DNA of 35,039 nucleotides from RGIG5612 sp963591145 (lineage in GTDB: Bacteria > Bacillota > Clostridia > Lachnospirales > Lachnospiraceae), in NCBI GenBank assembly GCA_963591145.1, contig CAVARE010000026.1, positions 1 through 35,039 of the forward strand, in the 5' to 3' direction. Under the pieces are notes generated by a model. The model was given only the letters and a program-made list of their open reading frames with translations. It did no database searches and was not told where the DNA came from. This document shows, in pieces, positions 15,152-22,546 of this stretch. Position numbers and translations under genes: made by a program. Each line of letters starts with the position of its first letter. Positions within the stretch are counted from its first letter, which is position 1.

Positions 15152-16213
15152 ATGAGCAAATATTTAAGCAATAAATATTCTATGTTGGAGCCATATACTC
15201 CGGGTGAGCAGCCTAAGGATATGAAATATGTTAAGTTAAATACAAATGAATCGCCATTTGCGCCGTCAGAGCTGGCTCAGGAGAAGGCAGCTGAGGCTCT
15301 TAAGAGGCTGCAGCTGTATTCTGATCCAGACTGCACAGAGCTGGTTAGGGTGATCTCTGAGGCCTATGGCATAGAAAAGGATGAGGCCTTATTTACAAAT
15401 GGTTCGGACGAGGCCCTGAATTTTGCATTTATGGCTTATTGCGATAATAAGCATATGGCAGCGTTTCCTGATATTACTTATGGCTTCTATCCGGTATTTG
15501 CCCAGATCAATAATATACCTTATGTGGAGATACCGCTGAAGGAAGATTTTTCCATTGATATCAATGACTATATCGGCCTTAATAAGACCATATTTATTGC
15601 CAATCCCAACGCGCCGACAGGCATGGCTTTAAGCCTGGCTGAGATAGAGCAAATCATACAGTCGAACCCTGATAATGTTGTGGTAATTGATGAGGCTTAT
15701 GTAGACTTCGGCGCAGACAGCTGTGTGCCGCTGATTCATAAATATAATAATCTTCTGGTGACTCAGACCTTTTCCAAGTCCAGGTCAATGGCAGGCGCGA
15801 GATTAGGATTTGCCATGGGCTGTAAGGAGCTGATCGCTGACTTAAATGCCATCAAATATTCCACTAATCCATATAATGTGAACAGCATGACGATGGCAGC
15901 AGGCGTGGGGGCTCTTACGGACGACGCATATATGAAGGCTAATTGTAAGACGATAGAGGAAAATAGGAGATATACAGAGGATGCGCTTAAGGAGCTGGGA
16001 TTTGAGATGACAGACTCCATGGCCAATTTTATATTTGCCCGTCATCCTGGTATATCAGGAGAACGTCTCTATCTGGAGCTTAAAGCAAGGGGCGTGCTGA
16101 TAAGGCATTTTTCTAAGGAACGTATATGCGAATATAACCGTATTACTATAGGAACCAGAGAGCAGATGGATGTGCTGCTCAGCAATATAAAGGAAATATT
16201 AGGCGGTAAATGA
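15152..16213 (+). CDS. hisC: histidinol-phosphate aminotransferase
   Basis: PLP enzyme converting imidazole-acetol phosphate plus glutamate to histidinol phosphate. About 353 residues from the chosen ATG (MSKYLSNKYSMLEPYTPGEQ), which has GGGGAAG eight bases upstream; the codons at 15128 and 15137 lack a binding site. Class II aminotransferase landmarks are present: LNTNESPFAPS, NPNAPTGMAL with the conserved Asn, VVIDEAYVDF, and TFSKSRSMAGARLGF with the Lys that binds PLP. Its 66-bp gap from hisD contains a small CGTCA/TGACG inverted repeat. Relatives may also act on aromatic substrates, but the location settles the role. Confidence 0.95.
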   Translation: MSKYLSNKYSMLEPYTPGEQPKDMKYVKLNTNESPFAPSELAQEKAAEALKRLQLYSDPDCTELVRVISEAYGIEKDEALFTNGSDEALNFAFMAYCDNKHMAAFPDITYGFYPVFAQINNIPYVEIPLKEDFSIDINDYIGLNKTIFIANPNAPTGMALSLAEIEQIIQSNPDNVVVIDEAYVDFGADSCVPLIHKYNNLLVTQTFSKSRSMAGARLGFAMGCKELIADLNAIKYSTNPYNVNSMTMAAGVGALTDDAYMKANCKTIEENRRYTEDALKELGFEMTDSMANFIFARHPGISGERLYLELKARGVLIRHFSKERICEYNRITIGTREQMDVLLSNIKEILGGK

Positions 16214-16214
16214 T

Positions 16215-16802
16215 ATGAGAAACGCACAGATAAACAGAAAAACCACGGAGACAGATATCTCATTAAGCCTGGAGCTGGACGGCACAGGCAGATATGATAT
16301 TGATACGGGCTGCGGATTTTTTAATCATATGTTGGAGCTCTTCACGAGGCATGGAAGGTTTGATATCACTCTTAAATGTACTGGCGATACATATGTTGAT
16401 GATCATCATACGGTTGAAGACATAGGAATCGCGCTGGGACAGGCATTTTCTGCAGCTCTCGGCGAGAAGAGGGGCATTAAGCGCTACGGACAGTGTATCC
16501 TGCCGATGGATGAGTCATTGATTCTTACAGCAGTGGATATATCAGGACGGGGCATGCTGGGATTTGACCTGAGCATCCCGACTCAGAAGGTAGGAACCTT
16601 TGATACGGAGCTGGTGCAGGAATTCTGGATCGCATTTGCCAGAAATGCAGGATGCACGCTTCACATTAAACAGCTGGCAGGAACCAATTCTCATCATATT
16701 ATAGAGGGAGCATTTAAGTCGGCGGCCAGAAGTCTTAGAGATGCAGTGAGCATCGATCAGGCAGCACCTGATTCTATTCCTTCCACGAAGGGACTGCTGT
16801 AA
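16215..16802 (+). CDS. hisB: imidazoleglycerol-phosphate dehydratase
   Basis: Dehydrates imidazoleglycerol phosphate to imidazole-acetol phosphate; a manganese enzyme forming a 24-mer. 195 residues, the monofunctional form without a phosphatase domain. Both His-rich metal motifs are complete: DDHHTVEDIGIALGQA and SHHIIEGAFKSAARSLR; GFFNHMLELFTRHGRFD is also present. It starts one base after the hisC stop, so the two are coupled. Phosphatase activity is supplied by HisJ further downstream. Confidence 0.97.
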   Translation: MRNAQINRKTTETDISLSLELDGTGRYDIDTGCGFFNHMLELFTRHGRFDITLKCTGDTYVDDHHTVEDIGIALGQAFSAALGEKRGIKRYGQCILPMDESLILTAVDISGRGMLGFDLSIPTQKVGTFDTELVQEFWIAFARNAGCTLHIKQLAGTNSHHIIEGAFKSAARSLRDAVSIDQAAPDSIPSTKGLL

Positions 16803-16825
16803 AAGAGGAGTTACTCAGGATAGTT

Positions 16826-17434
16826 ATGATTGCAATAATTGATTACGGTGTAGGTAATTTATTTTCATTAAAAAGTTCATTTGGCGCCATCGGCCATGAG
16901 GCAGTTATCACGTCGGACGAGAGCGTAATAGCAGAGGCGGATAAGATCATTTTGCCGGGTGTCGGTGCATTTGCAGATGCGGCGATGAAGCTTAAGGACA
17001 GTAAGATGGCAGATGTGGTAGTAAGAGAGGCAGAAAATGGCAAGCCCCTCATGGGCATATGCCTGGGGATGCAGCTGCTGTTCGAGAAAAGCTACGAATA
17101 TGGCGAGCATGAGGGTCTGGGTCTTATTAAGGGAAATGTACGTCCCATTGCGGATGTGATCGAGCCTGGACTTAAGATTCCTCATATCGGCTGGAATCCG
17201 CTGATTTTCAGGAAGCCATCGCCCATATTCAAATATATAAATGAGGGTGACTGCGTATATTTCGTGCATTCATATTATGCGGCAGATTGCGATGAGAACG
17301 TTATCGCCGAGGCAGAATACAGTGTAAATCTTACGGCAGCAGTGGCTAGGGACAATATCTACGGCTGCCAGTTCCACCCTGAGAAGAGCGGTGAGGTAGG
17401 ACTTAAGATACTGAAGGCATTCTGCGAACTGTAA
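16826..17434 (+). CDS. hisH: imidazole glycerol phosphate synthase, glutaminase subunit
   Basis: Class I glutamine amidotransferase that feeds ammonia to HisF. 202 residues. The catalytic triad is visible: Cys79 in MGICLGMQLL, and His184 and Glu186 in FHPEKSGE. GVGNLFSLKSS at the N-terminus and the oxyanion-strand LPGVGAF are typical. An AGGA site precedes the ATG. It is separated from its partner hisF by a palindromic element and hisA. Confidence 0.97.
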   Translation: MIAIIDYGVGNLFSLKSSFGAIGHEAVITSDESVIAEADKIILPGVGAFADAAMKLKDSKMADVVVREAENGKPLMGICLGMQLLFEKSYEYGEHEGLGLIKGNVRPIADVIEPGLKIPHIGWNPLIFRKPSPIFKYINEGDCVYFVHSYYAADCDENVIAEAEYSVNLTAAVARDNIYGCQFHPEKSGEVGLKILKAFCEL

Positions 17435-17444
17435 ACCTAAATAT

Positions 17445-17692
17445 GCCGCGCTGTGAACCTCGGCGTAGCAGCCACTGTTCGAAAACGCCTTCGCTAATGT
17501 GCTATAAAAGTCCCGGACAGCGGCTGTACAGGTGAGCGAACTTGTTCGTGCAACTGTGCAGCCATTGGACGGGCTAGCCTGCATGAGCATGTAGAGCGGT
17601 AGCTCGGAATGCGAAGTCAGGCTCAGCTGCGAGAGTGCAGTAAGCACGTAGCAGCTGACTTTTAAGCAGTGGCTGCGCCGTCCCAGCGCGGC
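17445..17692. repeat. dispersed palindromic element, copy B (expanded, branched)
   Basis: This 248-bp element fills most of the 304-bp hisH-hisA gap. The outer stem is GCCGCGCTG (17445-17453) with CAGCGCGGC (17684-17692). The second is GCAGCCACTG (17468-17477) with CAGTGGCTGC (17667-17676). Inside, AAAAGT (17506-17511) pairs with ACTTTT (17658-17663) and closes a junction of three abutting hairpins at about 17512-17575, 17576-17623 and 17624-17657. The blocks GTGAACCTCGGC (17453-17464) and TCGAAAACGCCTTCGCT are shared with copies A and C. No ORF of note. It must be transcribed as part of the his mRNA. Confidence 0.8.
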
Positions 17693-17738
17693 GCATTTTG
17701 ACAGCATGTACGATGGTTGAATTTCATAAGGAGAGAAG

Positions 17739-18455
17739 ATGTTAATATTTCCAGCTATAGATTTGGTGAAGGGTCAGGCGGTGCGCCTCTTCAAGGGTGA
17801 CTATGAGCAGATGACTGTATATAGTGATAAGCCTTGGGAGATTGCGGAGGATTTCGTAAGATGCGGAGCGCCGCATATTCATATTGTAGATCTCGAGGGT
17901 GCGAAGGATGGCGGAACGCCTAATTTCCAGACTGTTAAGAAAATCAAGGATACAAGCGGTGCCTTCTGCGAGATAGGCGGCGGCATCAGAACCATGGAAG
18001 TCGTAGACAAATACATTACAGCCGGCCTTGATAGGGTAATCCTGGGCACAGCCGCTGTGCAGGATGAAGCATTTGTTAAGAAGTCTGTAGAAAAATATGG
18101 CGATAAGATAGCAGTAGGCGTCGATATCAAGGATGGCAAGGTGGCAATCAAGGGTTGGCTGGAGAAGTCAGAATACGATGCATTTGAATTCTGTGAGAAG
18201 ATGCAGAGCATAGGCGTTAAGACGCTGATATGCACGGATATTTCCAAGGATGGAGCGATGCAGGGCACCAATAGGCAGCTGTATAAGGAGCTGTCGGAGA
18301 GATTTGCCATGAATATTACAGCATCAGGCGGAGTATCTTCCATAGAGGATGTGAAATACTTAAATGAGTTAGGCATTTACGCGGCGATAATCGGCAAGGC
18401 ATATTATACCGGCGCGATAGACCTGAAGGAAGCTGCGCAGATGGTTGGCGCATAA
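17739..18455 (+). CDS. hisA: phosphoribosylformimino-5-aminoimidazole carboxamide ribotide isomerase
   Basis: Amadori isomerase converting ProFAR to PRFAR. 238 residues forming a (beta/alpha)8 barrel. Catalytic Asp residues are in FPAIDLVKGQAVRL (near residue 8) and CTDISKDGAM (second half). Phosphate-binding turns GGGIRTME and ASGGVSS are present. The start follows AAGGAGAGAAG. Its stop is adjacent to the hisF leader. Confidence 0.97.
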   Translation: MLIFPAIDLVKGQAVRLFKGDYEQMTVYSDKPWEIAEDFVRCGAPHIHIVDLEGAKDGGTPNFQTVKKIKDTSGAFCEIGGGIRTMEVVDKYITAGLDRVILGTAAVQDEAFVKKSVEKYGDKIAVGVDIKDGKVAIKGWLEKSEYDAFEFCEKMQSIGVKTLICTDISKDGAMQGTNRQLYKELSERFAMNITASGGVSSIEDVKYLNELGIYAAIIGKAYYTGAIDLKEAAQMVGA

Positions 18456-18497
18456 ATGCGGCTTAACGTTAATTTTGTTAACAGAGGATTGAAAATA

Positions 18498-19259
18498 ATG
18501 ATAACTAAGAGAATCATACCTTGTCTTGATGTAAGAGACGGACGGGTTGTTAAGGGTAAGAATTTCCTGGGGCTTCAGGATGTAGACTCGCCGGTGGAGC
18601 TGGCCAGGTTCTATAGCGCAGCCGGCGCGGATGAGCTGGTCTTCTATGACATTACGGCATCGGCAGAAGGCAGAGGAATATTTACAGATATCTTATGCGA
18701 GACTGCCAGACAGGTATTTATTCCGCTTACGGTAGGCGGCGGCATCAATTCTGTGGCAGATTTTGACAGGGTGCTTAAGTGCGGTGCGGACAAGGTCAGC
18801 GTTAATTCGGGTGCTATCAGAAATCCTTCCCTCATAGGCGAGGCGGCCAGACTCTACGGAGATCAGTGCGTGGTGCTGTCGGTTGATGTTAAGAGAGTAG
18901 ATGGTACGTTCCGGGTATTTGCCCGGGGCGGCAGGGACAATACCGGCATGGAAGCCATTGAGTGGATTAAGCGCTGCGTAGGTGAGGGTGCCGGCGAGGT
19001 GGTTGTTAATTCTATAGACACTGACGGCGTTAAGCAGGGATTTGACCTGGAGATGCTGAGAGCAGTATGCGACGCGGTATCGGTTCCGGTCATAGCATCA
19101 GGCGGCGCCGGCTGCATAGAGGATTTCATTACATTATTCAAGGAGATTTCTAATGTGGATGCGGGGCTTGCGGCCTCTATCTTCCACTTCGGTGAGGTGG
19201 ATATAAGAGATCTTAAGAAGGAGATGGCTGCAAATGGCATCTCAGCAAGGATTGTATAG
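18498..19259 (+). CDS. hisF: imidazole glycerol phosphate synthase, cyclase subunit
   Basis: Uses ammonia from HisH to convert PRFAR to imidazole-glycerol phosphate plus AICAR. 253 residues, a (beta/alpha)8 barrel like HisA. Catalytic Asp residues lie in IIPCLDVRDGRVVKG (near 11) and LSVDVKRVDG (near 130); GGGINSVADF and ASGGAGCIEDF bind phosphate. The ATG at 18498 (MITKRIIPCLD) is the family start and has GAGG upstream; codons from 18456 lack a site. KNFLGLQDVDSPVELA replaces the commoner VNFVNLRDAGDPVELA, a mild variation. Confidence 0.96.
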   Translation: MITKRIIPCLDVRDGRVVKGKNFLGLQDVDSPVELARFYSAAGADELVFYDITASAEGRGIFTDILCETARQVFIPLTVGGGINSVADFDRVLKCGADKVSVNSGAIRNPSLIGEAARLYGDQCVVLSVDVKRVDGTFRVFARGGRDNTGMEAIEWIKRCVGEGAGEVVVNSIDTDGVKQGFDLEMLRAVCDAVSVPVIASGGAGCIEDFITLFKEISNVDAGLAASIFHFGEVDIRDLKKEMAANGISARIV

Positions 19260-19345
19260 GCGAGGCCTACAAACAGTTGTGCCGATGCAGCTGAAACTGG
19301 ATTTTAGTATGCAGCTGTGACCAAGACGTGGTGAGAGGAAAATTT

Positions 19346-19678
19346 ATGACAAATATTAATGAACTTAAATTTGACGACAGAGGATTGATACCTGCGATTG
19401 TAGTGGATGCTGACACGAAGCAGGTGCTGACCCTGGCATATATGAACGAGGAGAGCCTTAAGATATCCCTGGAAAGGAAGCTTACATGCTTCTGGAGCAG
19501 ATCAAGACAGGAGCTGTGGCTTAAAGGAGAAACTAGCGGCAACTATCAGCATATCGTGTCCATAGTTGCTGACTGCGATAAGGATGCTCTGGTGGTGGAG
19601 GTTCATCCTGACGGGCCTGCATGCCATATGGGTACCACATCATGCTTTACAAATCTGGTATGGGAGGCTACAATTTAA
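19346..19678 (+). CDS. hisI: phosphoribosyl-AMP cyclohydrolase
   Basis: Opens the adenine ring of PR-AMP; zinc- and magnesium-dependent. 110 residues, the HisI domain only. Motifs: LAYMNEESLKISLE, the TCFWSRSRQELWLKGETSGN block, DCDKDALVVEVHPDGPACH and the C-terminal GTTSCF with the zinc Cys. The ATG at 19346 is chosen over the upstream GTG because GAGG lies eight bases before it. No HisE (PR-ATP pyrophosphatase) domain is fused or adjacent, so that activity must be encoded elsewhere. Confidence 0.95.
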   Translation: MTNINELKFDDRGLIPAIVVDADTKQVLTLAYMNEESLKISLERKLTCFWSRSRQELWLKGETSGNYQHIVSIVADCDKDALVVEVHPDGPACHMGTTSCFTNLVWEATI

Positions 19679-19823
19679 CCCGCTGATCATAAAAATACTG
19701 CGATGTCTGCATGCAGCGCTGGCATGAGATACGAAGTGGCAGCCGCTGATACGACGTGAAGCTGCACTTCGCAGCTTGAATTAAGCGATGGCTATGCAAT
19801 CTGGCTTATGGCAGGGAGAATAG
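19679..19823 (+). other. hisI-MATE spacer with small hairpins
   Basis: 145 bp without a gene. AAGCTGC and GCAGCTT form a 7-bp hairpin with a 5-nt loop in the middle part, and CTGCATGCAG is a 10-bp palindrome near 19709. No T-run, so no clear terminator; MATE may be read through from the his operon. Confidence 0.4.
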
Positions 19824-21224
19824 ATGGAAAATATTAAGAAAAATAAAATTAAAAAAGAAGTTGATTTTACTAAGGGACCTATATTAGGCCCCCTTTTAAA
19901 ATTTGCAATGCCGGTACTTCTGGCATTGTTTCTGCAGGCACTCTATGGCGCAGTTGACCTTCTGATAGTCGGACAATTCGGTACAACCGATAATGTATCG
20001 TCTGTATCAATGGGCAGCCAGATCATCACAGCCTTTACCCAGATCGTCGCAGGTCTGGCCACAGGCGTAACGGTTCTTATAGGCCAGCTGCTGGGCAAGA
20101 AGGATGGCAAGAAAGCCGGTGATGCAGTGGGCACGGCCATTTATACATTTGCAGTGGTTGCGATAGTATTTACGGCGATATTAATGATATTTGCCGACTC
20201 ATTGCTGGCATTATTTAATACACCTGAGGCCGCCATGGAGCAGGGTGCCTCGTATATCAGGATCTGCGCCGGCGGCATGATATTTATTGTAGCCTACAAC
20301 CTGATAGGCAGTGTATTCAGAGGCATCGGCGATTCGACGACTCCGCTTATTACTGTAGCTATCGCTTGTGTGGCAAATATCGGCGGCGACCTTCTGCTGG
20401 TTGGTGTATTTGACATGAAGGCAGCAGGTGCGGCTATTGCGACGGTATTTGCCCAGGCAATAAGCGTCGTGCTGTCGCTGGTTTTGATCAAGAGAAAGAC
20501 ACTGCCGTTCCATCTGGACAGATCCAGCATGAAGTTCCAGATGAGCCTGGCGCTTCATATATTGAAGCTGGGTATTCCTCTGGCGCTGCAGGAGATCGTT
20601 ATCAGTCTGTCGTTCCTTATTGTTGCCAGTGTTGTTAATAAACTGGGTGTTGTGGCATCCGCATCTGCAGGAGTTGCCGGCAAATTGATAACATTTATTA
20701 TGCTTCTTCCTAGTGCATACGCGCAGGCAATGTCAGCATTTGTTGCTCATAATATGGGCGCCGGCCAGTTAGACAGAGCTAAGAAGGCACTCATTCACGG
20801 TATATGGACGTCACTGGTATTTGCAACGATCATGTTCTACTTCTCGTTCATCCATGGAACATGGCTTACTGGAATATTCACAACCGAGCAGGAGGTTATG
20901 GAGGGCGCAGCCGAATATCTGAAGGCATATGCCATTGATACCTTCCTTACATCGTTCCTGTTCTGCTTCGTAGGCTTCTTCAATGGCTGCGGCAAGACTA
21001 CGATAACCATGATCCAGGGCATGATAGGTGTAGCGGTCAGAATCCCGGCCGCCATCATCATCGGCAATCTTTCGATAGCGTCACTGTTTACGATTCCACT
21101 GTCGGCGCCGATTTCGACAGTAGTACAGATCACATTCTGTATGATCTGCTTCGTGAGCATCTATCGAAAGCTCAAGGTTCAGATGGGTGAAAATGCTACA
21201 GCGGCCAGCGAGTGGATACAGTAG
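19824..21224 (+). CDS. MATE-family efflux transporter
   Basis: 466 residues with 12 hydrophobic segments in two similar halves, the MATE layout. Typical residues include GPILGPLLKFAMPVLLALFLQALYGAVD in the first helix region and LQEIVISLSFLIVASVVN at the start of the second half. Such proteins export organic cations, drugs or flavin-like compounds in exchange for Na+ or H+. The substrate is unknown. The start has CAGGGAG upstream. It lies in the his direction but has no known link to histidine. Confidence 0.92.
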   Translation: MENIKKNKIKKEVDFTKGPILGPLLKFAMPVLLALFLQALYGAVDLLIVGQFGTTDNVSSVSMGSQIITAFTQIVAGLATGVTVLIGQLLGKKDGKKAGDAVGTAIYTFAVVAIVFTAILMIFADSLLALFNTPEAAMEQGASYIRICAGGMIFIVAYNLIGSVFRGIGDSTTPLITVAIACVANIGGDLLLVGVFDMKAAGAAIATVFAQAISVVLSLVLIKRKTLPFHLDRSSMKFQMSLALHILKLGIPLALQEIVISLSFLIVASVVNKLGVVASASAGVAGKLITFIMLLPSAYAQAMSAFVAHNMGAGQLDRAKKALIHGIWTSLVFATIMFYFSFIHGTWLTGIFTTEQEVMEGAAEYLKAYAIDTFLTSFLFCFVGFFNGCGKTTITMIQGMIGVAVRIPAAIIIGNLSIASLFTIPLSAPISTVVQITFCMICFVSIYRKLKVQMGENATAASEWIQ

Positions 21225-21272
21225 ATGGATTTGTGCGATGAGATTAATGATACAGAATGCAAGTTTATGATT

Positions 21273-21355
21273 GTGCCAAGACGGCGCATGTCGCTGTGAG
21301 AAATCAATCAGCGTAGGCGATTTCGAACAGCGACTGCAGCCGAGGTTCACGGCAC
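21273..21355. repeat. dispersed palindromic element, copy C
   Basis: It lies between the MATE gene and tRNA-Ser, in the opposite sense to copies A and B. The outer stem is GTGCC (21273-21277) with GGCAC (21351-21355). The inner stems are GTCGCTGT (21290-21297) with ACAGCGAC (21327-21334), and GAAATC (21300-21305) with GATTTC (21319-21324). The block GCCGAGGTTCAC (21339-21350) is the reverse complement of the block shared by A and B. The stem bases differ from those of A and B but still pair. Confidence 0.78.
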
Positions 21356-21406
21356 ACGGGATAAACACTAATTTATGACGAAATAACGCGTCTGAAAAAA
21401 TCGAAC

Positions 21407-21435
21407 TTGATTTTGTAAGCAAAATCATGTAGATT
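21407..21435 (+). promoter_or_regulatory. candidate promoter of tRNA-Ser
   Basis: TTGATT (21407-21412) and TAGATT (21430-21435) are 17 bp apart, 20 bp before the tRNA. The spacer contains a perfect hairpin-forming repeat, GATTTTG and CAAAATC (21409-21426). Both boxes are imperfect. Confidence 0.4.
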
Positions 21436-21454
21436 ATCTTCCTGTGAGTAATTC

Positions 21455-21544
21455 GGAGAAGTACCCAAGTTGGCCGAAGGGGCTCCCCTGGAAAGGGAGT
21501 AGGTTGTTAATAGCGGCGCGAGGGTTCGAATCCCTCCTTCTCCG
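21455..21544 (+). tRNA. tRNA-Ser (anticodon GGA)
   Basis: A 90-nt class II tRNA. The acceptor stem GGAGAAG pairs with CTTCTCC (21537-21543), followed by discriminator G. The anticodon stem CTCCC/GGGAG encloses the loop CTGGAAA, giving anticodon GGA, which reads UCC and UCU. A long variable arm follows, then the T arm with GGTTCGAATCC. CCA is not encoded after the discriminator (next bases are CTTA), so it must be added by nucleotidyltransferase. Confidence 0.95.
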
Positions 21545-21547
21545 CTT

Positions 21548-21582
21548 AGGGCAGTTCTCAGATGAGAGCTGCCCTTTTCGTT
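21548..21582 (+). terminator. Rho-independent terminator after tRNA-Ser
   Basis: A 12-bp stem with one G-T pair (AGGGCAGTTCTC / GAGAGCTGCCCT, loop of 4) is followed by TTTCGTTTT. It directly follows the tRNA. Confidence 0.9.
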
Positions 21583-21589
21583 TTATGAA

Positions 21590-21621
21590 GGATTGCGAGA
21601 GCACGCAGTGCGGAGCAATCC
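21590..21621 (+). other. hairpin in the hisJ leader
   Basis: GGATTGC (21590-21596) pairs with GCAATCC (21615-21621) and encloses a smaller GCAC-GCA-GTGC hairpin (21601-21611). It lies just upstream of hisJ. No T-run follows. Function unknown. Confidence 0.45.
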
Positions 21622-21654
21622 GTGTTTAAAATAATAACGATGAAAGGCCTGCCT

Positions 21655-22434
21655 ATGAAAATTAATGATAATATCGACATTTCTAATATATTAACTACCG
21701 ACCTGCATATGCATACCACATACTGCGATGGCCATAACTCACCCGAGGAGATGGTTATTTTTGCTATCTCAAAAGGTCTGGAGTGCATCGGATTTTCAGG
21801 ACACAGCTATGTGCCATTTGACGAGGCCTGCGGCATGAATGCTGCAAATGAGAAGGACTATAGGCTTGAGATTTCACGTCTTCAGGAAAAATATCAGGGC
21901 AGGATTAAGATCTATTGCGGCATTGAACAGGATTATTGCTCTGAGCCGGCCGTTGGATATGATTACATAATTGGGTCAGTACATTACATCGAGACGCTAG
22001 CAGGGTTTATTGCAGTAGATGACACTCCGGAGATTTTTAAAGACATGGTACAGCGATATTTCGGCGGTGATTATTATGCGGCGACGGAGAGATATTTTGA
22101 AACTGTGTCTGACGTAGTCTGCAGGACCCATGCTGATATAATCGGGCATTTTGATTTAATCTCCAAGTTTAATGAGAAGGAGCATCTGTTCGATGAACAC
22201 GACGCCAGATATGTGGCAGCCTGGAAGAAGGCTGCTGACAGATTACTCGCGGCAAATAAAATATTTGAGATAAATACGGGGGCAATATCAAGGGGCTGGC
22301 GTACGATTCCGTACCCTGCGCCGGAGATTTACCGGTATATCAAGGCAAATGGCGGCAGATTTATATTATCCAGCGATAGTCATTCTGGTGAAAATGTTGC
22401 ATTTGAATTCAATGATTTTATAGATTTAGTCTAA
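21655..22434 (+). CDS. hisJ: histidinol-phosphatase, PHP family (HisJ/HisK type)
   Basis: Removes phosphate from histidinol phosphate, the step before HisD. 259 residues of the PHP metal-dependent phosphoesterase fold. The metal ligands appear in order: DLHMHTTYCDG near the N-terminus, FSGHSYVP, GIEQDY, GSVHYIE, RTHADIIGHFDLI, and SSDSHSGENV near the C-terminus. The ATG at 21655 has GAAAGG eight bases upstream, better placed than the codons at 21622 and 21640. Its distance from the his operon and the tRNA terminator between them suggest separate transcription. It supplies the phosphatase that the monofunctional HisB lacks. Confidence 0.9.
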   Translation: MKINDNIDISNILTTDLHMHTTYCDGHNSPEEMVIFAISKGLECIGFSGHSYVPFDEACGMNAANEKDYRLEISRLQEKYQGRIKIYCGIEQDYCSEPAVGYDYIIGSVHYIETLAGFIAVDDTPEIFKDMVQRYFGGDYYAATERYFETVSDVVCRTHADIIGHFDLISKFNEKEHLFDEHDARYVAAWKKAADRLLAANKIFEINTGAISRGWRTIPYPAPEIYRYIKANGGRFILSSDSHSGENVAFEFNDFIDLV

Positions 22435-22446
22435 AAAATGCATTTT
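22435..22446. repeat. 12-bp palindrome AAAATGCATTTT
   Basis: Perfect palindrome straddling the end of hisJ and the opp promoter region, about 35 bp upstream of the -10 box. The same 12 bases form the core of the palindrome at 6983-6998. Confidence 0.4.
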
Positions 22447-22456
22447 ACATAAAAAA

Positions 22457-22485
22457 AGTACACATATAAACTTGTTTGATATAAT
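22457..22485 (+). promoter_or_regulatory. promoter of the opp operon
   Basis: TATAAT (22480-22485) has an extended -10 TG one base upstream. A weak -35 (AGTACA, 22457-22462) sits 17 bp away in an A-rich stretch. It lies about 60 bp before oppB. Confidence 0.6.
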
Positions 22486-22546
22486 AAATTGGATTATTAT
22501 TTAAAAATATTTACAACAGAGACAAACATTAAAGAGGGGTAGAAAA

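Noticed and set aside
21455..21544. tRNA-Ser as an integration site for a mobile element
   Set aside because: The 3' end is followed at once by its own terminator. No repeat of the tRNA end and no integrase were seen nearby.
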